Shown: piece by piece, positions 1 to 6,030 of the stretch | How positions within the stretch are numbered: position 1 is the first letter of the stretch | Layout of the letters: every line of letters starts with the position of its first letter | From: JANRKT01 sp033763355 | GTDB lineage: Bacteria; Bacteroidota; Bacteroidia; Chitinophagales; Chitinophagaceae | Assembly: GCA_033763355.1 (NCBI GenBank) | Contig: JANRKT010000140.1 | Coordinates: 1-32,544, forward strand | Direction of reading: 5' to 3' | DNA length: 32,544 bases | Made by a program: the position numbers and the translations under genes | Notes under the pieces: generated by a model | The model's database searches: none | Seen by the model: only the letters and a program-made list of their open reading frames with translations | Told to the model about the DNA's origin: nothing

Positions 1-2019
1 ACAAAGAACAATCTTTCTAAAAAAGAAATTGAGAAACTCAATCTTGGACAGGATATTCCTTTCCTGCTCAACCAGCTTCCGTCTGTTGTAATTAATTCTG
101 ATGCCGGAAATGGCATTGGTTATACAGGCCTGCGTATAAGAGGAAGCGATCTGTCAAGGATCAATGTAACACTTAACGGCATCCCTTACAATGATGCAGA
201 AAGCCAGGGCGTATTTTTTGTTGACCTGCCCGATTTCGCTTCTTCAGTTAACAGCATACAGGTGCAGCGAGGCGTGGGCACCAGCAGCAATGGCGCCGGT
301 GCATTTGGTGCAACAATCAACATGGGCACAAATGAATTTAATGAGAAAGCATATGCTGAACTGAACAACAGTTATGGCTCATTCAATACATGGAGAAATA
401 CCATAAAAGCGGGAACCGGTTTGCTGAACAAACATTTTACGGTTGATGCACGTCTCTCCAATGTAAGCAGCGACGGGTACATTGACCGTGCAACAAGCGA
501 TTTGAAATCATTTTATCTTTCAACTGCTTATTTCAATGACAAATCATCCCTGCGCTTTAATATTTTTTCCGGTAAAGAAAAAACCTACCAGGCATGGTAT
601 GGTGTGCCGGAAAATTTATTGAAAACCAACAGGACTTTTAATTCAGCCGGAACTGAAAAAGCGGGTGCGCCATATGACAATGAAACTGATAATTACAGGC
701 AGGACCATTACCAGCTTTTTTACAATCAGCAGATCAGTGACAGGTTAACCTTCAATACAGCTTTGTTCCTTACACGTGGCCTGGGTTATTATGAGCAATA
801 CAAGGCTGAAGAATCATACAACAGCTACGGGCTGCCTGATGTTGTTATTGGCAGCACAACAATTGATGAAACCGACCTGATCCGCCAGTTGTGGTTAGAC
901 AATTACTATTACGGAAATATTTTTTCACTGCAGTATAAAAACAAACAAACCCAATGGGTTTTAGGTGGCGGGTGGAACCGTTACGACGGCAACCATTACG
1001 GCAAAATCATCTGGTCGCAATACAGCATACCAAAAGATCATAAGTGGTATGACCTTGACGCAAAGAAAACCGACTTTAATATTTATGCCAAACTGCAGCG
1101 GGAATTCAATAAACACTGGGCTGTATTTGCCGACCTGCAGTACCGCAGGGTTTCTTACGGCCTTGAAGGCTTCCGCAATAACCCTGCGCTGGCGGTAAAC
1201 AACAGGTATAATTTTTTTAACCCCAAAGCCGGTATCCGGTACAGCCGCAACAATTTATTTGCTTATTTATCTTATGCTATTGCCAATAAAGAACCCAACC
1301 GTGATGATTTTGAAGCGGGGCAAAACCAGCAGCCGCTGCATGAAACCTTGCATGACGTGGAACTGGGCATTGAAAAAAGAAACTACAACTGGAGCTATGG
1401 GGCCACATTGTTTTATATGCGTTATAAAAACCAGCTCGTATTAACGGGAAAGGTAAACGATGTGGGCGCATATACCAGGACCAATATCCCCAACAGTTAC
1501 CGTGCAGGCATCGAACTGCAGGGAAGGTACAGGATAGAAGAATGGGTTAATGTATCAGGCAACATCGCTTTGAGCAAGAACAAAGTGAAGAATTTTACCG
1601 AGTTCTTCGATGATTACGATAACGGCGGGCAAAAAACAAATACATACGGCACAACTGATATTTCATTTTCGCCTGATGTGGTGGGCAGCGCTGCGGTAAA
1701 TTTTATACCATTTAAAAATGCGGAGCTGAGTTTTATAAGTAAATACGTGAGCAGGCAATACCTTGACAATACCAGCCAGGAAAGCCGAAGCCTTAACCCT
1801 TATTACCTGCACGATGTAAGGATGATATACAACATAAAAACCAGGCTGCTGAAAGAAGTGAATATGGTATTGCAGGTAAACAACCTCTTTAATAAAAAGT
1901 ATGAGCCCAACGGTTATACTTTCAGCTATATTTACGGCGGTGATTTTATTACAGAAAACTATTATTACCCCATGGCCGGAAGGAATTTTATGCTGGGTGT
2001 GAATATTAAGATCAATTAA
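1..2019 (+). CDS. TonB-dependent outer-membrane receptor (5' end outside window)
   Basis: The frame is open from base 1 and ends at TAA 2017-2019, giving 672 visible residues. The 5' part, with the signal peptide and probably a carboxypeptidase-like domain or TonB box, lies outside the window. The first 100 residues are a plug domain: a segment reading GYTGLRIRGSDLSRINVTL, then NGIPYNDAESQ, and SIQVQRGVGTSSNGAGAFGA, which is the usual plug end. The rest is a 22-strand-type barrel of alternating aromatic strands, with the late barrel motif NLFNKKYEPNGYTFSY and the terminal strand YYPMAGRNFMLGVNIKI. Proteins of this family import siderophores, cobalamin, metals or glycans across the outer membrane using TonB/ExbBD energy. 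No SusD partner follows, so a SusC-type glycan system is unlikely and an iron or metal ligand is more likely; the substrate is inference. Confidence 0.95.
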   Translation, partial: TKNNLSKKEIEKLNLGQDIPFLLNQLPSVVINSDAGNGIGYTGLRIRGSDLSRINVTLNGIPYNDAESQGVFFVDLPDFASSVNSIQVQRGVGTSSNGAGAFGATINMGTNEFNEKAYAELNNSYGSFNTWRNTIKAGTGLLNKHFTVDARLSNVSSDGYIDRATSDLKSFYLSTAYFNDKSSLRFNIFSGKEKTYQAWYGVPENLLKTNRTFNSAGTEKAGAPYDNETDNYRQDHYQLFYNQQISDRLTFNTALFLTRGLGYYEQYKAEESYNSYGLPDVVIGSTTIDETDLIRQLWLDNYYYGNIFSLQYKNKQTQWVLGGGWNRYDGNHYGKIIWSQYSIPKDHKWYDLDAKKTDFNIYAKLQREFNKHWAVFADLQYRRVSYGLEGFRNNPALAVNNRYNFFNPKAGIRYSRNNLFAYLSYAIANKEPNRDDFEAGQNQQPLHETLHDVELGIEKRNYNWSYGATLFYMRYKNQLVLTGKVNDVGAYTRTNIPNSYRAGIELQGRYRIEEWVNVSGNIALSKNKVKNFTEFFDDYDNGGQKTNTYGTTDISFSPDVVGSAAVNFIPFKNAELSFISKYVSRQYLDNTSQESRSLNPYYLHDVRMIYNIKTRLLKEVNMVLQVNNLFNKKYEPNGYTFSYIYGGDFITENYYYPMAGRNFMLGVNIKIN

Positions 2020-2034
2020 TACACTATTATGTCA

Positions 2035-2081
2035 CCTCACCGTCTCTCATTGGCTTTGCGCTGTTGGCCGGGGCGGTGAGG
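2035..2081. repeat. Stem-loop A of the repeated leader, also a possible terminator of the TonB receptor gene
   Basis: CCTCACCG (2035-2042) is the exact reverse complement of CGGTGAGG (2074-2081), with a 31-nt loop that contains GCGCTGTTGGC (2058-2068). No U-run follows, so it is a poor intrinsic terminator. A second stem-loop with different arms but a similar loop motif (GCGTTGGCG) occurs at 3248-3285 ahead of the next orphan gene. Similar structure with different arm sequence suggests that the fold, rather than the sequence, is conserved. Confidence 0.55.
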
Positions 2082-2139
2082 TTTGGGAAGTCAGATGCCC
2101 AGCATCATAGCATATAACTGACGAACACCACAACCATCC

Positions 2140-2185
2140 CTTGCAGCAGTAACACATTTTAAATACCTTCGCCCTGCACAGGGGC
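2140..2185 (+). repeat. 46-bp conserved leader block, copy A
   Basis: This block matches 3322-3367 at 42 of 46 positions without gaps. It begins CTTGCA, holds the invariant run GTAACACATTTTAAATACC, and ends with the near-palindrome CCCTG-CA-CAGGG. The weaker sequence before it (AGCA..ATA..TATA..GAACA) also has a counterpart before copy B. A short box GTTAACAGCAACT follows at 2198-2210, directly before the start codon at 2213. Confidence 0.85.
2141..2171 (+). promoter_or_regulatory. Candidate Bacteroidota promoter inside repeat copy A
   Basis: TTG (2141-2143), a 20-nt spacer, then TACCTTCG (2164-2171) fits the Bacteroidota pattern TTG-N17-23-TAnnTTTG with one mismatch in the -7 box. The expected transcription start falls on the CCCTG-CA-CAGGG palindrome, about 35 nt before the ATG at 2213. 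Copy B keeps the same spacing. Confidence 0.5.
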
Positions 2186-2212
2186 AACGACGGTTCTGTT
2201 AACAGCAACTAT

Positions 2213-2983
2213 ATGAGACGTTTTCTAATAATCATATCGACAATTTTTTCCTCGACACATTGTTCATCACAAGACACAACGAACCTAAAAAACTGGAAAA
2301 CTTATCAAGTACCTACTGACAACGATACTTTGACTCATTATAACTGGTCTAACAATGACTGGATTGTTTTTTCAAAAGGCAATGACATACATGCAAGACT
2401 CATGGGACAAATGCCTTTTGTAAACGAATTACCATTTAAGATTGAGCCATTAGATGAAAAGGAGAAATATAAAATGCGAGGCAAACGGTCAGTTCTCAAA
2501 GTTGATGATGGGTATTTGGTTGGATTTTGGAAAGGAGAATGGGGAGGTTGTTTATTTTGGTTTAACAATGATGGAAAACAACGATACCAAGTTTCCGGCG
2601 ATATGATAGTCCAGTTTTTGAAAAGAAACAATAAATATTATGCGATTGAGGGACTTGCTCATCTTAGCATGTCAGACGGCAGTGTAATTGAAATTGAAAA
2701 GGCAAACGGAAAATGGACAACAAAAGAATATGTGAGACTGCATTTTGCCCCTTATGCAGCTGACATAGATTCTAAGAATAATTTCATAATAGTCACATCA
2801 GACAATTTGCTTTCTGTTGACACTAATAAGAAAGTTGACACTTTAATAACTGAAGGATTTTGGGGCGGTCTATACCCCACTTCTATGGTTATTAAAAGAG
2901 ACGTTGCTTTTGTGGGCATGCGACATGGAGTTTTTAGGTTTTATCTCCCAACTAAGAAACAAGAGTGGTTAATGCGTGACTGA
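2213..2983 (+). CDS. Exported or lipoprotein orphan, beta-propeller-like
   Basis: This 256-residue protein is not recognised as a named family. It has an N-terminal export signal (MRRFLIIISTIFSSTHC) ending in a Cys that could be lipidated, although STHC is not a canonical lipobox. The remainder is rich in short beta-strand repeats with Trp/Gly turns (GFWKGEWGGCLFWFNNDG, then later EGFWGGLYPTSM and GMRHGVFRFYLP), which suggests a small beta-propeller or similar sheet fold; that is inference. The gene starts 27 nt after the conserved leader block and reads against the minus-strand block further right. Its codons look richer in ATA, AGA and AAT than those of the TonB receptor, which hints at recent arrival. 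Its neighbour at 3425 is unrelated in sequence but carries the same leader. Confidence 0.8.
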   Translation: MRRFLIIISTIFSSTHCSSQDTTNLKNWKTYQVPTDNDTLTHYNWSNNDWIVFSKGNDIHARLMGQMPFVNELPFKIEPLDEKEKYKMRGKRSVLKVDDGYLVGFWKGEWGGCLFWFNNDGKQRYQVSGDMIVQFLKRNNKYYAIEGLAHLSMSDGSVIEIEKANGKWTTKEYVRLHFAPYAADIDSKNNFIIVTSDNLLSVDTNKKVDTLITEGFWGGLYPTSMVIKRDVAFVGMRHGVFRFYLPTKKQEWLMRD

Positions 2984-3043
2984 AAAATATGCTCTGCCTT
3001 CCCCGCCGAGTTTTAGCCCTGTGCAGATCACCCTACGGAGTTT

Positions 3044-3165
3044 GTCATGCCGACGAAGGAGGCATCTGTTAACCGAAATGATGAATAATGTTTTGTGGTT
3101 TTCTTAAAACAGATTCCTCTGCTACGCCAGCACACAAAGGCCCTGCTTCGCAGCATCGGAATGAC
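3044..3165. repeat. REP-like palindromic intergenic element
   Basis: The outer arms GTCATGCCGA (3044-3053) and TCGGAATGAC (3156-3165) are inverted repeats with one mismatch. The inner arms GGCATCTGTT (3061-3070) and AACAGATTCC (3108-3117) pair with one mismatch. The right arm carries about 35 extra bases, including the near-duplicates CTGCTACGCCAG and CTGCTTCGCAG, so the element is asymmetric. It resembles the GTCAT..CGACGAAGGAGG..ATCT type of dispersed intergenic repeat often seen in Bacteroidota genomes and thought to be moved by REP-associated transposases. No such transposase is in this window. Confidence 0.7.
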
Positions 3166-3247
3166 AGACTACTTTTTATATGCATACACAACCCGGAGTC
3201 CTGTCATTTCGTTCCATCTCAGATCCCAACTTTGGCGCAAGGTATGC

Positions 3248-3285
3248 AGCATGGCAAATGAGCGTTGGCGTACGTGTGCCATGCT
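3248..3285. repeat. Stem-loop B of the repeated leader
   Basis: AGCATGGCA (3248-3256) is the exact reverse complement of TGCCATGCT (3277-3285), with a 20-nt loop containing GCGTTGGCG (3262-3270). It occupies the same relative place before conserved block B as the 2035-2081 stem-loop does before block A. The arms are unrelated in sequence, but the loops share a GCG..TTGGC motif. Confidence 0.6.
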
Positions 3286-3321
3286 AAGCACTATATCTTA
3301 TAGCCAGTGAACAACATGCCT

Positions 3322-3367
3322 CTTGCACCGGTAACACATTTTAAATACCTTCACCCTGAACAGGGGC
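3322..3367 (+). repeat. 46-bp conserved leader block, copy B
   Basis: This is the second copy of the block at 2140-2185, with four substitutions, lying 1182 bp downstream in the same orientation. It retains the CCCTG-N2-CAGGG near-palindrome with a different centre (AA instead of CA). GTTATCCGCAACT follows at 3387-3399, matching 11 of 13 bases of the equivalent box after copy A. Confidence 0.85.
3323..3353 (+). promoter_or_regulatory. Candidate promoter inside repeat copy B
   Basis: TTG (3323-3325), a 20-nt spacer, then TACCTTCA (3346-3353) has the same geometry as copy A. The -7 box has two mismatches to TAnnTTTG. Transcription would begin near 3360, leaving a leader of roughly 65 nt before the ATG at 3425. 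Confidence 0.4.
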
Positions 3368-3424
3368 TTGAATTTGCAGGTGCCTCGTTATCCGCAACTT
3401 CTTAAAACTTTAGTCAGAATTTTA

Positions 3425-4273
3425 ATGAAGCGATATTCCTTAATATTATCAATCATTCTATTTGCTACGTCATGTAGTGAAAATAAAACACCTTCTATCG
3501 CTGATCAATCCCAAAAAAGCACAATAGATACGATGTCAAAAAAGGAGGAAACCGGGGAAAAAGAACTCTTAGTAGAACGAGGCAGGTTTGAAGATGGACA
3601 GTATAAGATTATTGCCTATTCCCGGTTCATATTACCCGACAAAATATCTTACGACAGCAGCTTTTATTACAAAGAAAATATTTTAGTAGTTTCCGAAAAA
3701 ATAACAAATCGAAACCTGAAGATTCAACTCACAGATCCATGCAACTCAGGCAATCAAATCATCATTGCCAACATGACTACATCTCTTGGATTCAAACAAC
3801 CACTTTTTGAAATAACAACCCCCGACTGCAGCGACTGGTTTATTAGTGAATTCGTCGCTATTAGAGCGGATAGCATTCAGAAACTTTTTGACATTAGCGA
3901 TTCACATCCTGCTAAACTTGAAAGGACAAACGAAACTACTCTATCCGGATTTATAAAAAGCAGGGATGAGTTGGTAGGAGCTTTTCAAGACTACCCGGTT
4001 TCAGTTTCATTAAAAGATTTTACAGTGACGCTGGATAAGCCTATAAAACAATCTATTGGCTTTTCTGCTATGGCATTAGAAAACTTTCAAGTATCTGGAC
4101 TAAACGAAAATGGCTCTGCACAATCGTATTTCATAAAAGAAGGCGAAAAAATAATGATCGACTCAATATTCAGAGACATTAAGCGGGTGCGCCTAATAAT
4201 AAGGGATACTATCTTGTTGTATTGCCCCATATCTGAAATTCAGGGAAAGATACAGGGCAACACTGCGGGATAA
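3425..4273 (+). CDS. Putative lipoprotein, unknown function
   Basis: This 282-residue protein begins with a clear lipoprotein signal, MKRYSLILSIILFATSC, with Cys at residue 17 in a good lipobox. It is followed by a Ser/Lys/Glu-rich linker (to about residue 50) and a soluble, beta-rich domain. The ATG at 3425 is preferred over an upstream in-frame TTG at 3368, because that TTG lies at the edge of the repeat block and would bury the signal peptide. No known domain was recognised. It shares no evident similarity with the orphan at 2213 except the leader in front of it. Base composition appears AT-rich with frequent ATA and AGA codons, unlike aroE next door. It is the last + strand gene of the island. 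Confidence 0.8.
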   Translation: MKRYSLILSIILFATSCSENKTPSIADQSQKSTIDTMSKKEETGEKELLVERGRFEDGQYKIIAYSRFILPDKISYDSSFYYKENILVVSEKITNRNLKIQLTDPCNSGNQIIIANMTTSLGFKQPLFEITTPDCSDWFISEFVAIRADSIQKLFDISDSHPAKLERTNETTLSGFIKSRDELVGAFQDYPVSVSLKDFTVTLDKPIKQSIGFSAMALENFQVSGLNENGSAQSYFIKEGEKIMIDSIFRDIKRVRLIIRDTILLYCPISEIQGKIQGNTAG

Positions 4274-4428
4274 AACTGTCACTAATATGGGCTTCCCAAA
4301 GGAAACCGTTTCAGCAAATGTTATGATTATGAAAGAAAAATTACAGCAGTTCCGGAAGAAGTAAAGAGGATGTTGGCGATAGTTGATTTTTCTTGCTCCT
4401 CGTTTCTTGTTTCTTGTTCCCTGTTTTT
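4274..4428. other. Spacer with a possible gene remnant and a CAAGAAA-type repeat
   Basis: A 25-codon frame starting near 4288 (MGFPKETVS...LQQFRKK then stop) and an overlapping frame with protein-like composition both look like scraps of a lost gene end; neither can be named. At about 4394-4428 the sequence TTTCTTGTTTCTTGT appears. Its reverse complement, ACAAGAAACAAGAAA, matches the simple repeat found inside the FAD/Fe-S oxidoreductase gene near 30945-30985. Confidence 0.4.
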
Positions 4429-5166
4429 TTACTTCCCCTCATTCCAAATCCTCCAGCTTTCTTCAGCCTGCAACACGAGCATTTCATAACCATTTTGGAT
4501 AGCAGCCCCCCTTTCTTCCCCTTTTTGAAGGAATAACGTTTTTTCCGGGTTATAGATCAGGTCGAATAAAAAATGCTGCGGGCCAATGGCTTTATAGGGA
4601 ATGGGCGGCGCTTCCACCACCTGCGGGAACATCCCCAATGGCGTTGTGTTAACAATAAGGAGATGTGATGCAATTACCTTGTCTGTTAATTCATCATAAG
4701 AAAGATTGCCCATGGATTTTTTCCGGCTTACGTACTGGTACCTGATACCAAGTTTCTGCAATACAAACTGAACGGCCTTTGCCGCCCCGCCGGTGCCGAG
4801 TATCAAAGCATTGCTGTGATGGGGCTTTAATTTATGCTGAAGAGACTGTTCAAAGGCAATAATATCGGTATTGAAACCGTAAAGTTTCCCGTCTGCAATT
4901 TTTATACAGTTGCATGCCCCGCTTGATTTCACCAGCTGATTTGCACCTGCTAAAAAATGAAGCACCTGCTCTTTATAAGGTATGGTTACATTAAACCCAA
5001 GAAGTGAAGGGTCGGATTTTATAAGTACACCCAGTTGCTCAATTTTTTCCAGCGGGAAATTTTCATACACACAATCTTTCAATCCCTCTTTCTCAAATTT
5101 ATCTGTAAAGAATTTTTTTGAAAAAGAATGGCTGAGCGGATAACCGATCAATCCATATCGTTTCAT
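4429..5166 (-). CDS. aroE: Shikimate dehydrogenase
   Basis: The 245-residue product reduces 3-dehydroshikimate to shikimate with NADPH in the cytosolic aromatic amino acid pathway. Family motifs are all present: the substrate loop GYPLSHSFSKKFF at residues 8-20, the catalytic Lys in NVTIPYKEQV near residue 65, the Asp of GFNTDIIAFEQSL near residue 100, the nucleotide-binding GTGGAAKA near 124-131, NTTPLGM near residue 174, and the C-terminal NGYEMLVLQAEESW with the conserved Gln. The length is a little short for the family (about 270) but complete. Its ATG overlaps the stop codon of the upstream comA-like gene (ATGA at 5163-5166), which indicates translational coupling. Confidence 0.95.
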   Translation of the reverse strand: MKRYGLIGYPLSHSFSKKFFTDKFEKEGLKDCVYENFPLEKIEQLGVLIKSDPSLLGFNVTIPYKEQVLHFLAGANQLVKSSGACNCIKIADGKLYGFNTDIIAFEQSLQHKLKPHHSNALILGTGGAAKAVQFVLQKLGIRYQYVSRKKSMGNLSYDELTDKVIASHLLIVNTTPLGMFPQVVEAPPIPYKAIGPQHFLFDLIYNPEKTLFLQKGEERGAAIQNGYEMLVLQAEESWRIWNEGK

Positions 5167-5945
5167 TTACTGGTTTCTTTATCGAGGAACAAATGAAAAG
5201 TGTCGCCTCTTAACCCAATACGCATGGTTTCAAGCGGAAGTATCTCTGTTGGTGCAATATTTCCCAGGTTCACGTTGCAACCGAGGAGTTCAATAAAATA
5301 AAGCTGCTGCGCTTTCTGCGGCGCTTCCCAGATTATTTTTTCACCCGCTATCTGGGTAAGTATTTCCTGCACAAGGCCTTCCCTTACCTCTCCGCTGCCG
5401 CGGTAAATGCCCACATTACCCGCTTCACGTGCCTCTGCAATAACATAGCTTGCACCCGCTTCCAGCTCCGCTTTCATCAGTTCAATCCATTTATACGGGG
5501 GAATGATGTGTTCTGCATCTTTGCTGCCCACCTCACTCAGCACTGTGCCGTATTTGGTAAGCTTTTCAATATAACCGCATTTTTCTGCATGGGGTATGGT
5601 AATAGACCCGTCGCTCACTTCCATATAGCTGATGCCGTAGTCTTTACAAACCCTTACGTAATCTTCAAACTGGTTGCGGATGAGAAAGGCTTCAAATAAG
5701 GTTCCGCCAAAATAAACAGGTATATCATAAGATTGATAAACCTCGATCTTTTCACGGAGGTTGGGGGTTACAAAAGAAGTTCCAAAGCCAAGCTTCACAA
5801 TATCCACATGGGGATGGGCCACACTCAGAAAATTCTTTGCTTCTTCATTGCTCAGCCCTTTATCCATAACCATGGTAAGGCCGGATTTACGCGGTTTCTT
5901 TATCCTCTCCGGTATATGCGATAAACTGAAATTCATGTAAGGCAT
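5163..5945 (-). CDS. comA: Phosphosulfolactate synthase (ComA family)
   Basis: The family joins sulfite to phosphoenolpyruvate to give (2R)-phospho-3-sulfolactate, the first step of one coenzyme M route in archaea; bacterial members supply sulfonates. The product shows the ComA TIM-barrel landmarks: GLTMVMDKGL early on, VDIVKLGFGTSF, PVYFGGTLFEAF, GISYMEVSDGSI, then IAEAREAGNVGIYRGSGEVR and WEAPQKAQQLYFIELLG. ATG codons at 5945 and 5936 and a GTG at 5954 are possible starts; 5945 is used because a perfect -7 box sits just upstream. The gene overlaps aroE by 4 nt. In Bacteroidota the product could feed sulfonolipid or sulfolactate synthesis, but no other gene of such a pathway is visible here, so that role is inference. 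Confidence 0.88.
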   Translation of the reverse strand: MPYMNFSLSHIPERIKKPRKSGLTMVMDKGLSNEEAKNFLSVAHPHVDIVKLGFGTSFVTPNLREKIEVYQSYDIPVYFGGTLFEAFLIRNQFEDYVRVCKDYGISYMEVSDGSITIPHAEKCGYIEKLTKYGTVLSEVGSKDAEHIIPPYKWIELMKAELEAGASYVIAEAREAGNVGIYRGSGEVREGLVQEILTQIAGEKIIWEAPQKAQQLYFIELLGCNVNLGNIAPTEILPLETMRIGLRGDTFHLFLDKETSK

Positions 5946-5967
5946 ATTTTTCACTCATTAAACGGCG

Positions 5968-5975
5968 CAAAAATA
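5968..5975 (-). promoter_or_regulatory. Candidate -7 box for comA-aroE
   Basis: On the minus strand the sequence reads TATTTTTG, a perfect match to TAnnTTTG, ending 22 nt before the ATG at 5945. No convincing TTG is seen 17-23 nt upstream. It would serve both overlapping genes. Confidence 0.4.
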
Positions 5976-6030
5976 GGGAAGAATACCCGTTTAACCTTTT
6001 TTGGGGAAAGTCCTGACATTTCTGTTACCA

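Larger units (their letters stand above)
2984..3424. other. 441-bp non-coding spacer made of repeats
   Basis: No gene is supported here; open frames across it run through repeats and lack family character. From left to right it holds CCCTGTGCAG at 3017-3026, an exact inverted copy of CTGCACAGGG at 2174-2183 on the other side of the first orphan gene; a REP-like palindromic element (3044-3165); a possible fragment of a related repeat (TGTCATTTCG near 3202); stem-loop B (3248-3285); conserved block copy B (3322-3367); and a GTTATCCGCAACT box (3387-3399) before the next start codon. Confidence 0.75.

Noticed and set aside
3095..3310. A 71-codon + strand open frame between the two orphan genes
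   Set aside because: It crosses the REP-like palindrome and stem-loop B, has no protein-like character, and is better explained as repeat DNA.
2140..3399. True integron attC sites
   Set aside because: The boxes GTTAACA and GTTATCC do not fit GTTRRRY, no matching RYYYAAC box was found at the other end, and no integrase gene is present in the window. Only the general likeness is kept as a finding.
3368..3424. TTG start for the lipoprotein at 3425
   Set aside because: It begins at the edge of the repeat block and would bury the lipoprotein signal peptide.
4288..4365. A 25-codon frame after the second orphan
   Set aside because: Too short and not matched to a family; noted only as a possible remnant.
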